From: Calothrix sp. NIES-2098
GTDB taxonomy: Bacteria > Cyanobacteriota > Cyanobacteriia > Cyanobacteriales > Nostocaceae
Direction of reading: 5' to 3'
DNA: 64,000 nt
Assembly (NCBI GenBank): GCA_002368175.1
Contig: AP018172.1
Location: 2,726,001 to 2,790,000 of the forward strand
In this document: positions 37,135-45,266 of the stretch, in pieces
Position numbering within the stretch: position 1 is the stretch's first letter
Layout: each line of letters begins with the position of its first letter
The notes under the pieces: generated by a model
Seen by the model: only the letters and a program-made list of their open reading frames with translations
What the model was told of the DNA's origin: nothing
The model's database searches: none
Made by a program: the position numbers and the translations under genes

Positions 37135-37578
37135 ATGACAACTTCTACTGACCAAAATCAACATATAGAAAAGCTGCGTGGACTGATTCAAGATATTGGG
37201 TGTGGGATGTTAACCTCAGTCGATGAGGATGGCAGCTTACACAGTCGCCCTATGGATAAGACTAGCGAAATCGAGTCTGATGGCACACTCTGGTTTTTTA
37301 CCAACGCAAGTACTCATAAAGTATTTGAGATTGAGCATCGTCAGCAAGTCAATGTCAGCTTCACCTCATCCGATAAGCAGCGATATGTTTCCATATCAGG
37401 TATTGCAGAACTGGTAAGAGACCGTAATAAAATGCAAGAGCTATGGAAACCGAAACTTAAAGCCTGGTTTCCCCAAGGATTGGATGAATCCGATCTTGCT
37501 TTGCTGAAGATCAAAATCAACAGGGCTGATTACTGGGATAGTCAATTGAAATTTCAACAACAAACCATTAATTTGTAG
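37135..37578 (+). CDS. pyridoxamine-phosphate-oxidase-like flavin protein
   Basis: This 147-residue split-barrel FMN-binding protein is of the general-stress-protein-26 group: DIGCGMLTSVDEDGSLHSRPM (flavin phosphate contacts), GTLWFFTNASTHKVFEI and VNVSFTSSDKQRYVSISG. WKPKLKAWFPQGLDE near the end is typical of this subfamily. It probably reduces or binds a flavin or related cofactor; the substrate is unknown. It is followed by ChaB on the same strand. Confidence 0.88.
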   Translation: MTTSTDQNQHIEKLRGLIQDIGCGMLTSVDEDGSLHSRPMDKTSEIESDGTLWFFTNASTHKVFEIEHRQQVNVSFTSSDKQRYVSISGIAELVRDRNKMQELWKPKLKAWFPQGLDESDLALLKIKINRADYWDSQLKFQQQTINL

Positions 37579-37623
37579 ACATTATTAATTACATAATGTT
37601 CGCATCAGCAAATACGTGGTTAA

Positions 37624-37644
37624 GGGTTTAGCAATGCTAAACCC
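37624..37644. repeat. dispersed palindrome, copy 1
   Basis: GGGTTTAGCAATGCTAAACCC is a 10-bp stem around one base. An identical palindrome occurs at 38248-38268, again with TAA before and TACG after. Confidence 0.75.
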
Positions 37645-37754
37645 CTACGCAAAATCTATCTACATTGGGATTTTTGGAAATTGGTATTACGACTCGGAAA
37701 GAATTTAATTTTTTTATTTCTTGCATAAATCCTAATTAAATAGGAGTGCAATAT

Positions 37755-37997
37755 ATGCCTTATCAACAGATTGAAGATTTACCAGATTCAGTCAGGGAAC
37801 ATTTACCCAAACACGCCCAAGAAATTTTTCGGGCTGCATTCAACAATGCGTTAGAAGAATATGGTGAAGAAGAAAGTGCCTTTCGTGTGGCGTGGAGTGC
37901 AGTAAAGCGTGATTACGAAAAAGGTGATGATGGACAATGGCATAAAAAGCCAGATTCAAAATTCAAAATTCAAAATTCAAAATTCAAGGCATTTTGA
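37755..37997 (+). CDS. chaB: ChaB family protein
   Basis: The ATG at 37755 begins the conserved N-terminus MPYQQIEDLPDSVREHLP; the open frame extends 9 bases further upstream. The ChaB core continues with HAQEIFRAAFNNALEEYG and ESAFRVAWSAVKRDYEKGDDGQWHKK. ChaB is annotated in E. coli as a cation transport regulator, with no firm biochemical role. The last ~14 residues (SKFKIQNSKFKIQNSKFKAF is the tail region) are encoded by a heptanucleotide repeat, so the native stop has been replaced by repeat sequence. Confidence 0.88.
   Translation: MPYQQIEDLPDSVREHLPKHAQEIFRAAFNNALEEYGEEESAFRVAWSAVKRDYEKGDDGQWHKKPDSKFKIQNSKFKAF
37954..37988 (+). repeat. heptanucleotide tandem repeat (ATTCAAA)5
   Basis: There are five consecutive 7-base units, four ATTCAAA and a final ATTCAAG. 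The array overlaps the 3' end of chaB and supplies its C-terminal codons. This is an STRR as known from heterocystous cyanobacteria. Confidence 0.9.
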
Positions 37998-38009
37998 TTC
38001 TGGAAGTTA

Positions 38010-38135
38010 TATGATGTCCGGCAAATTACCCTTAATATGTCATTGCGAGCGCAACGAAGTGGAGCGAAGCAATCGCAGATACCTTGTGATTGCTTCACTT
38101 CGTTCGCAATGACGGGTATTTAAATGGACATGATA
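38010..38135. mobile_element. MITE-like element, copy 1 (126 bp)
   Basis: The ends are imperfect inverted repeats: TATGATGTCC at 38010-38019 and GGACATGATA at 38126-38135. GTCATTGCGA / TCGCAATGAC inverted pairs lie inside. It is flanked by TTA on both sides (38007-38009 and 38136-38138), a 3-bp target duplication of TNA form. There is no coding capacity. The same element recurs at 53207-53358 and, truncated and inverted, near 56170-56267. Confidence 0.85.
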
Positions 38136-38247
38136 TTAAACACAGAATCAAAATATGCTACGTGTAGAAGTAGGGGTCTTTCATCCTTGAAAGTTACGAG
38201 AAAATAATTCGTCATTATTTTGGCAATGATGAAAATACATAAGCTAA

Positions 38248-38268
38248 GGGTTTAGCAATGCTAAACCC
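38248..38268. repeat. dispersed palindrome, copy 2
   Basis: This is the second exact copy of GGGTTTAGCAATGCTAAACCC, ~60 bases past the stop of YihY-family gene 38328-39419 on the minus strand. It might serve as a terminator for that gene. Confidence 0.7.
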
Positions 38269-38327
38269 TTACGAAGAATTTATCTGTATTTAGGAGACCG
38301 AATTAATTCTTAAAATTCTTCTGCTCT

Positions 38328-39419
38328 CTACCTTTGATGACTTCCTCTTCTCTTTTTCATCCCTTTGGGTTTAGTAAATGACCGTATGATGCGACTAATA
38401 ATGTTAGAAGATGGTCTTTTCTGAGTAGGAGATTGCCTCGTTTGATGAGGCTCGCTATCTTGTGCTTCCGGATGATTTAGAGGTACAGCATTCTTAGTTG
38501 GTCTAATGCCACTGCCATATCTTCTAGCATAAACCTGGGTAAATTCAGCCCCAAAAAACAGAATTTGAGCAGCGTAATAAATCCAAGCCAAAATAACTAC
38601 TACTGAACCAGCAGCACCATAGGTTGAACCAAAACTGCCATTACCTAAATATTGCCCTAACAAAAATCTACCAATAGAAAACAACAGTGAGGTGAGAGAA
38701 GCACCAATTATCACGTCACCCCAAGTAATTTTGACATCTGGCAGAACTTTAAAAATTAGTCCAAACAGTATTGTAGTAATTGCAAAACTCAATAGGAAAT
38801 TAACAAATTGCCAGATAAAATCAGTACCCGGTACAAGGTTACTAAAGAAAGTCACCAGTGCTGTTAAACCCGCACTAATTACTAGAGAAACTAGAAGTAG
38901 AAATCCAATTCCGAGAACCAACGCAAACGATAAAGCGCGTTGGCGAACCATATTGTTTACGCCTGCACCTGGTTTTGGCTTAACTTCCCAAATTGTGTTA
39001 AGTGCATCTTGTAATTCGTTAAATAAACCAGTAGCACCCAAGAGCAGAACTAGAATACTAATAATCGAAGCGATAGTTCCAGTCTGTGGTTGGTTGGCAT
39101 TTTTGATAGCTGTTTCAATAAATTGTGCCCCTTGCGTACCAACTAAACCTTGAATCTGTCGAACAATTTCACCTCTAGCGGCCTCTTCTCCAAATACTGC
39201 ACCAACGATCGCAATTACAATAATTAACAAAGGTGCGATCGAAAAAATGGTGTAATAAGCTAACGCTGCCGCTAATCGCGAGGCTTTATCCTCACTCCAT
39301 TCTTTAAAAGTTTCTTGGAATAATTTCCAAATTGCTTGCCACCTCATGCCATCAGTCTCCTTATCCCAGCTATTGCCTACCTCAGATATATTGGATAACG
39401 ATCGCCTTGCTAGCGTCAT
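38328..39419 (-). CDS. YihY/BrkB-family inner membrane protein
   Basis: This 363-residue protein has the family signature DKASRLAAALAYYTIFSIAPLLIIVIAIVG and about six membrane segments. FGSTYGAAGSVVVILAWIYYAAQILFFGAEF (given here only as the region near residue 270) matches the conserved final helices. The family was once misnamed RNase BN; its function is unknown. The start at 39419 adds ~24 residues before MRWQAIWKLFQETF, which is the alternative start. The C-terminal ~60 residues are basic and Pro/Ser-rich. Confidence 0.88.
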   Translation of the reverse strand: MTLARRSLSNISEVGNSWDKETDGMRWQAIWKLFQETFKEWSEDKASRLAAALAYYTIFSIAPLLIIVIAIVGAVFGEEAARGEIVRQIQGLVGTQGAQFIETAIKNANQPQTGTIASIISILVLLLGATGLFNELQDALNTIWEVKPKPGAGVNNMVRQRALSFALVLGIGFLLLVSLVISAGLTALVTFFSNLVPGTDFIWQFVNFLLSFAITTILFGLIFKVLPDVKITWGDVIIGASLTSLLFSIGRFLLGQYLGNGSFGSTYGAAGSVVVILAWIYYAAQILFFGAEFTQVYARRYGSGIRPTKNAVPLNHPEAQDSEPHQTRQSPTQKRPSSNIISRIIRSFTKPKGMKKRRGSHQR

Positions 39420-39516
39420 CTGCCCAAAGGTGTTTGAGCAGTATCCTTGAGGTAGAATGCATAGTCAAATTCATTAAGGGAATTGGGAACAGTGTAGGCG
39501 TGTGCTGGCGAAAATT

Positions 39517-40698
39517 TTATGTCGAGCCATTCAAATCTTTCAAAATCATGTGTTTTTGAGCATCAAAACTAATTAAACCTTGTTGTTTTAATTTGCTCAG
39601 AAAACGTGTAATTGTGACTCGATTTGCACAGCAAGCACTAGCAATATCTTCATGAGTCAACCGCGCACCCAGACGCGTTCCCCCTGGTACAGGTTCGCCA
39701 ATTTCTTGTTTGAGAAATTCCAAAAGATAATGCAAGCGTTCTTGTACCTGACGCTTTCCGGAAATTGCTAACAAAGATTCTGTTTGCTGTAACCGTTGAT
39801 TGATTTTTGGTAGAAAGTTATGGCTGAGGTGAGGAGAAGCAGCTATCTCTGACACGTGAATTGATACTATTTCCACATCGGATAGAGCTATTGCTTGATA
39901 AATCTTCAAAGATGTCATGCTAGAGCCAAATATAGTTCCTGCTCCTACCAAGCCGATCAGCACTTCTTCACCTGTTTCACAGAAAGTACTGAGTTTCACC
40001 CAACCCCGACAAACATGGAAAATTTGTAGGGGGTTGAGAGAAATATTGTCTCCTTTAGAATATTTATAGATGCGGCGATCGCGAATAATGCTGCTGACAC
40101 TCTTGGTTTCTGGCGATCCCAATTGTTGGCGTTCAGCGATATTGCGTACTAACCACCGCAAAGATATTACCTGACCTTGTTGATTGCGGACAGTTGCTAC
40201 TGTTAAACCAGCATTAAAAGTATCGCCATGACGTTGCTGCAAGCGTACTAATAATTCTGTGTTTATGTCCGATTCAGATAATCTATTGATTTCTGTACGA
40301 ATTTGCTGGCGTTCTTCGATGGGGACAAAATTGGTAATTGGTTTACCTACTAAGAATTGTTTAGAAACATTAAATACCTTAGCTGCCATTTGGTTCGCTT
40401 CGTGGATTGTCCCTGATGCATTAGTAACTAAATATGCATCTGGTGCTAAATCAAATAACTCCTGATAGCGTTGGCGTTCAGTTTCTAAAAAATTTTGTGT
40501 TCGTATTAATTCCTCATTTTGTTGATATAGTTCCTCAACTGCCAACTGCAATGTTTTTGAGCTTTGATGAAGTTCCTTAAAAGCTTGTGGTAGCATTTCT
40601 GTGGGAACCCAAGGCAAGACAGTAGCAGTTTGATATAAATCTGCTAACCGCTTATGCAACACTTCTGTGCGTTGGAAAAATAGCTCTAGGTTCATCAT
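39517..40698 (-). CDS. PAS-containing Crp/Fnr-family transcription regulator
   Basis: This 393-residue protein begins with a coiled coil (~45-85), followed by a PAS domain (YQELFDLAPDAYLVTNASG...). A cyclic-nucleotide-binding-like beta barrel (YSKGDNISLNPLQIFHVCRG, GLVGAGTIFGSS) comes next. A winged helix of the Crp type ends it (LTHEDIASACCANRVTITRFL). The barrel lacks an obvious cAMP phosphate-binding RxS motif, so the ligand is unknown. The start has a good ribosome site (AGAGGAAC before ATGATG). The gene is 1.3 kb from the export locus and may be unrelated to it. Confidence 0.88.
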   Translation of the reverse strand: MMNLELFFQRTEVLHKRLADLYQTATVLPWVPTEMLPQAFKELHQSSKTLQLAVEELYQQNEELIRTQNFLETERQRYQELFDLAPDAYLVTNASGTIHEANQMAAKVFNVSKQFLVGKPITNFVPIEERQQIRTEINRLSESDINTELLVRLQQRHGDTFNAGLTVATVRNQQGQVISLRWLVRNIAERQQLGSPETKSVSSIIRDRRIYKYSKGDNISLNPLQIFHVCRGWVKLSTFCETGEEVLIGLVGAGTIFGSSMTSLKIYQAIALSDVEIVSIHVSEIAASPHLSHNFLPKINQRLQQTESLLAISGKRQVQERLHYLLEFLKQEIGEPVPGGTRLGARLTHEDIASACCANRVTITRFLSKLKQQGLISFDAQKHMILKDLNGST

Positions 40699-41993
40699 GA
40701 GGTTCCTCTTCTTGCAGTTGTTAACCCGGTGCGATCGCTCTCGAAAAAATTATCTAAAATGCTTACAAAGTAAAATTTTTAGTGCAAATCTTGATGAAAG
40801 CTATTCTGTAATCAAATCGACACTCAAATGTCAATATATCTATATTTGAAAACTGGAATCTTATTTTTATTTTCAGAGAGCGATTAAACAGAGTTAATCA
40901 TCAAAGTAACTATGGCAGATTTACTCCTTTTTTATCGTGTATATCATCTTCTAATGAAAACTTATAATTAAGGCTGACGCAGAAGAGGACAATTTCCTTC
41001 GCATTGTGAGAGGAACCACGAAACCATAGGGTGACACAGGGAGTTTTGAATTATAAGTAATTCAGCAAACTTGACATTAGAAAACAAGTCATCATATATC
41101 TTTACAACTCATGCATTGCTGATATATTAATATTTCCTTCTTGTACTTCGATCTCCTTGAGTAACAATAAAATTTATATGCTTAATTATTAAATATACTC
41201 ATTCTCAACCTAGATATTCAGTACGGTTTCGCACATACAGCAGATTGCTACTTAATGAGATAAAGATTATTGGAAGCATATTGTTCCCTCGTTGGGCACT
41301 TCATTATATTCTTTAATACCTGCTCATCATTAAATTCTTAATATTTCAGCTACTACACTTAAATAAAGCCCTATAACTTATGGCATAAGTTATAGGGAAA
41401 GTAGGTTTGTGTTTTGATCCTTTGTTGATTATCATTTACTATTACTCGATATTTTAGGATCTGGAGATATATATAATTATTAAGTTTTTGTGTAAGCATG
41501 GCTACATTTTGCTCATTAATCAAGCAAATTCTTCTTTTAAATCTGATGAAATATACAGTTAGACTGGTAAAACTTTCGATTAACTAGAGTAATTATCCTA
41601 ACTATAAAAATCTAGGCGATCGCTAGCTTTACTATTAAGATACTCTGTTAATAATTAAATAAATACGCCAGGGTTAACTTAAATAAAATATTCTAAAATA
41701 TTAGCTTGAGATTTAGCAATTTATCTTTGACAATTCACAATTTTAAAGTTAATATTTGCACAAATTAAGTCGATGAGAAAAAACAAAAATTGGTTAACAA
41801 AGGTAAACCAAGCTAAATCCTCATTTCTAATACCAAATCAAATAATATTTGCGATGCATCAATAATATTCTAGAGGTCACTGCACTGCCGTGCCCCTACA
41901 ATCTGTCGCATTCTTTTTTCAAATTGGTATAAACTCAGAAAACTACACCAGCATTACCAATCTTGAGTTTTCTATAATAAATAATTAAATTTC
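40699..41993. other. 1.3-kb AT-rich spacer
   Basis: I found no gene on either strand. Notable content: a perfect 29-base palindrome at 41369-41397, and a CCGTGCCCCTAC dispersed-repeat fragment near 41888-41900 (a related inverted piece is at 49180-49245). The remainder is AT-rich and unremarkable. Confidence 0.5.
41369..41397. repeat. perfect 29-base palindrome
   Basis: CCCTATAACTTATG and CATAAGTTATAGGG pair over 14 bp around a single G. It is non-coding and lies ~600 bases past the end of the export operon (minus strand). It could be a terminator of that operon or a DNA-binding site; no U-run of note follows. Confidence 0.75.
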
Positions 41994-44915
41994 TTAAATC
42001 ATCTGCCGTGCCATGAGTTGAGCAAATAGCCCTGTTTGATTTGCCAATTGTTCAAAACTTCCCTGTTGCACAACTCTACCGCCTTGCAACACGTAAATGC
42101 GGTGAGCATTACGGATGGTGCTGAGACGGTGAGCGATCGCAATTCGGGTAACTTGTAATCTTTCTAAACTTTCGCTGACAATCGCCTGGGTTCTATTATC
42201 TAAAGCACTTGTAGCTTCATCAAATAGCAAAATCCGGGGTTTTAAGGCTAAAGCGCGAGCAATTAATAACCGTTGTCTTTGTCCGCCGGAAAGGTTAGTA
42301 CCGCCTTCACTGACAACGGTATGCATCCCCATTGGCATGGCTTCGATATCGTCAGCTAAACCAGAGGCGCGGGCTGCTTCCCAAGCTTCGTCCATTGTAA
42401 TTAACGCGCCGCTAGCAATATTATCAAAGATAGAGCCTGACATCATGCGGCTATTTTGCATTACTACCCCTAATTGGCGGCGGACGGCGTTGACATCTAA
42501 TCCGGCTAAGTCTTGTCCGTCGTAGTAAATCGTGCCAGATTCCGGGAGATCGAACCCCAGTAGTAAGCGGAACATCGTCGATTTACCGCTACCAGAAGGG
42601 CCGACTAAGGCGATATATTCTCCCGGTTCCGCTTTGATGGTGACATCATCCAAAATTAAGGGGCCGTCATCTCGATAGCGGAAAACTGCATGGTCTACCA
42701 GCATTTTACCTGTAAGTCTGCCGGGATCGGTTTTGCTGGCGGCTACTTCTGGTATGGCTTCGAGAATTGGCTGGGCGCGTCTCCAGGCTGGTAAGACTTG
42801 CAATACGTCTACTACTGTGGTGCTGAGGTTGGTAGCGCCACCAATAAAGCTACCAAAAGCGGCGTTAAAAGCCAGAAAAATCCCTGTGGATAAGCCTGTT
42901 CCTGTGGCTGATGATTGCTGAATCATCGTCGCCGCTACCCAAAAAAGTAGGGCATTGGTGACGGCTGGCAGTACTTTATTAATCACAGCTACACCGTCTT
43001 CAATGCCTTGGGTACTCAGCATGAGTTTTAATTGATCGGTATACTGCTTACCCCAGTAAGCAAAAGCCCTAGCTTCCGCGCCAGCAACGCGCAGTTTGGT
43101 AACGCCGTTAATTAACTGCACCATCAAACCAAAGATTTGTCCTTCTTGCTCTAGTAAGGGACGCACCTTGCGCACGGTTAGCGCACCAGAAACAACGGTG
43201 ACAGCAATATTCACAATGGCGATCGCACAAGCCAAGATAGCTAAAACTCCACTGTAATAAAACAGTAGCCCCAAATTCAGCAGCGCGAAAAAGCTGGAGA
43301 AAATCGTTTTCAGTACCGTGCTACTCAGTTTATGGTGGATTTGCGAGATCGAACTCACCCGCGACTGCAAATCCCCGATGGAGTATTGGCGGAAAAACGA
43401 AGCTTTCAAATTCAACAGCCTATCCCATACCGCCGCTTGAGTAGAAGATTCGGCAAAGGTTTCTAGTCTAATGATGGCAAAAGCTTGGGTGAGTTCAAAC
43501 ATAGTTTGTCCAAAAGCGGCGGCTAACAAACCCAAGGCGATTTGCACTAATAAGACGCGGTTAGCATCGGGGATAGCATTATCGATTAAGATGGCGATCG
43601 CTTGTGGCGTGAGCATCCCTAGGACAGTGGTGCAAACTCCAGTCACCAAAATTAACACTAACTCTTTGACATTACCCCGCACCGCAAACTGTACCAAATC
43701 AAAGATTTTTAATTTTTTCTCTGGCAGAGGGCGATAAAATGCGTAGGCTGTAGGCACTAACTTCGCCGCACTGCGCGCATCTACAGGCGTGCGCGTCATC
43801 GCCCAAGGGTCGAAAATTTCATAACCCTTATCTCCCACCCGCAACAATGCTACCGGATGGTCATCATCCATCGTGTAAGTGAGCATCGGCGTGGAGTCTT
43901 TTTTCCACCATTTACCAGTTAAGGATACGCGACGCATCCGAATCTGCGAAGCGCGGGCGATCGCTTCTAGGGGATCTTGTAACCGTTTGAGATTTTCTGA
44001 CTTCGCTGGCGGACGAATTGTTACTCCCATTGCCTTTCCTACCGCACCCGCCGCCGCCAGTAAAGCTTGGTCTGGGTCGTCAATAGGGATTGCCCCCGGC
44101 GCTACAGGTGTTTTCCGGCGTTGCAATACAGAAGACAGCGCGCCTAATGTCTCCTCCATCACTTGATAATTGAGACGTTCCTTCTCCTGAAATCTACGTA
44201 ATTCCGAGAACATCTCTGACTGCTCTATCAAGTCAATAACTAAGAGGAAATGGTCGGTCAAGCGATATAAACTATCTAATAAGCCCTGAGTATGCTGAAT
44301 TTCTAAAGTATTTGCAGTAGCTATTTCTACTATGTCATCTGCTTGCAACCACATATCCTCACTCATCGGTAACATACCCGATGCAAAACTCAACGGGACT
44401 TCCGCCAACCCCATCCAGCTAGCCGATCCTTGGTGAATGTGTACCCAAGTAACTGCCCCAGTTTGCGGTTGAAAGATATCGCCCTGGCGTAAGGAATAGT
44501 GATTAATTGTCTCTGGCTTCACCGACATTGCCGGAGCCGAAATTTCTGATATTGTCAAACCTAGATGCTGAATCCAGCCTTCTAACATCTCCACAGCGTC
44601 TTCATCGGCATTGGCAATCAACTTGCCAAAATCTTCCGCCGATACTTTCACAATAGTTGTTTCCTCCATCGACACCGCTAGGATTTGTCGCTGTTCTTTG
44701 GTAGTAGTAGCGAACATCGCCTCATTGTCACCGATGGTAAATAAATAACGGCGGGAACCCTCTGGTATACCATCCTTCACCTTTACGGCAAACATTGCCA
44801 TCGAACCGGTTTTCACCAGCCAAACAGTCTGCGGGTCGTTCAGGAGTATCGGCTGATTACCTTTAACAACGTATTGTTCTGCCTGTGGAATGATGAGTCT
44901 GATTTGATCTAGCAT
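41994..44915 (-). CDS. NHLM-type bacteriocin export ABC transporter, no peptidase
   Basis: The 973-residue fused transporter has an N-terminal ~400 residues with a cyclic-nucleotide-barrel-like region (RLIIPQAEQYVVKGNQPILLN, SMAMFAVKVKDG) and the unique linker of the NHLM permease/ATPase subunit family. Six membrane helices follow (~400-700), then an ABC ATPase with Walker A GPSGSGKSTMF, signature LSGGQRQRL and Walker B RILLFDEATSALD. It lacks a C39 domain. In known loci this subunit pairs with a C39-containing ABC subunit, which is the gene just upstream here apart from a small ORF. It is the last gene of the minus-strand operon. Confidence 0.92.
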   Translation of the reverse strand: MLDQIRLIIPQAEQYVVKGNQPILLNDPQTVWLVKTGSMAMFAVKVKDGIPEGSRRYLFTIGDNEAMFATTTKEQRQILAVSMEETTIVKVSAEDFGKLIANADEDAVEMLEGWIQHLGLTISEISAPAMSVKPETINHYSLRQGDIFQPQTGAVTWVHIHQGSASWMGLAEVPLSFASGMLPMSEDMWLQADDIVEIATANTLEIQHTQGLLDSLYRLTDHFLLVIDLIEQSEMFSELRRFQEKERLNYQVMEETLGALSSVLQRRKTPVAPGAIPIDDPDQALLAAAGAVGKAMGVTIRPPAKSENLKRLQDPLEAIARASQIRMRRVSLTGKWWKKDSTPMLTYTMDDDHPVALLRVGDKGYEIFDPWAMTRTPVDARSAAKLVPTAYAFYRPLPEKKLKIFDLVQFAVRGNVKELVLILVTGVCTTVLGMLTPQAIAILIDNAIPDANRVLLVQIALGLLAAAFGQTMFELTQAFAIIRLETFAESSTQAAVWDRLLNLKASFFRQYSIGDLQSRVSSISQIHHKLSSTVLKTIFSSFFALLNLGLLFYYSGVLAILACAIAIVNIAVTVVSGALTVRKVRPLLEQEGQIFGLMVQLINGVTKLRVAGAEARAFAYWGKQYTDQLKLMLSTQGIEDGVAVINKVLPAVTNALLFWVAATMIQQSSATGTGLSTGIFLAFNAAFGSFIGGATNLSTTVVDVLQVLPAWRRAQPILEAIPEVAASKTDPGRLTGKMLVDHAVFRYRDDGPLILDDVTIKAEPGEYIALVGPSGSGKSTMFRLLLGFDLPESGTIYYDGQDLAGLDVNAVRRQLGVVMQNSRMMSGSIFDNIASGALITMDEAWEAARASGLADDIEAMPMGMHTVVSEGGTNLSGGQRQRLLIARALALKPRILLFDEATSALDNRTQAIVSESLERLQVTRIAIAHRLSTIRNAHRIYVLQGGRVVQQGSFEQLANQTGLFAQLMARQMI

Positions 44916-44963
44916 CAGTCACTTTACTCTGGAGAAAAGTTTAATTTCAAAATATGAAAAACT

Positions 44964-45266
44964 TTATTTCTTGCGCGTCAGCGCTTTGTCATACAGAATT
45001 TGTACATTTGTTACTTTGGAGTCATCAGTTGCCATTTCGGCTGACTCATTTGCGATTTTCGAGTCCCCATTTACCATTTCCGAGGGATCGATTGCCATTT
45101 CGGCTGACTCAATTACCACTCCGGAGGACTCATTTGCTGTTTTCGAGTACTCATTTGCCATTTCGCAGGACTCAATTGCGATTTCGGAGTAATCAAATGC
45201 GATTTCGGCGATCGCATTTGTGATTTCCGCTTCCTCATTTCCCATTCCCCATGTCCAATTTGCCAT
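44964..45266 (-). CDS. heptad-repeat small protein between the two exporters
   Basis: This 100-residue acidic protein is built mostly of 7-residue repeats, about 11 units of the form S-x-E-(I/M)-A-x-(E/D), for example SAEMAID, PSEMVNG, SAEMATD. They are encoded by imperfect 21-base repeats between ~45000 and 45235. Its ATG (45266-45264) overlaps the stop of the upstream exporter as TAATG, which suggests translational coupling. The next gene starts 48 bases on. Because the repeat period is a multiple of three, other frames are also open, so coding is not proven. No cysteine-rich or membrane part is present, except one Cys at about residue 34. I recognise no family. Confidence 0.55.
   Translation of the reverse strand: MANWTWGMGNEEAEITNAIAEIAFDYSEIAIESCEMANEYSKTANESSGVVIESAEMAIDPSEMVNGDSKIANESAEMATDDSKVTNVQILYDKALTRKK

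Noticed and set aside
44954..45223. Plus-strand frames in the 21-base repeat region (LPFRLTHLRFSS-type repeats)
   Set aside because: The repeat period is a multiple of three so all frames are open; the minus-strand frame is preferred because of its TAATG coupling to the operon.
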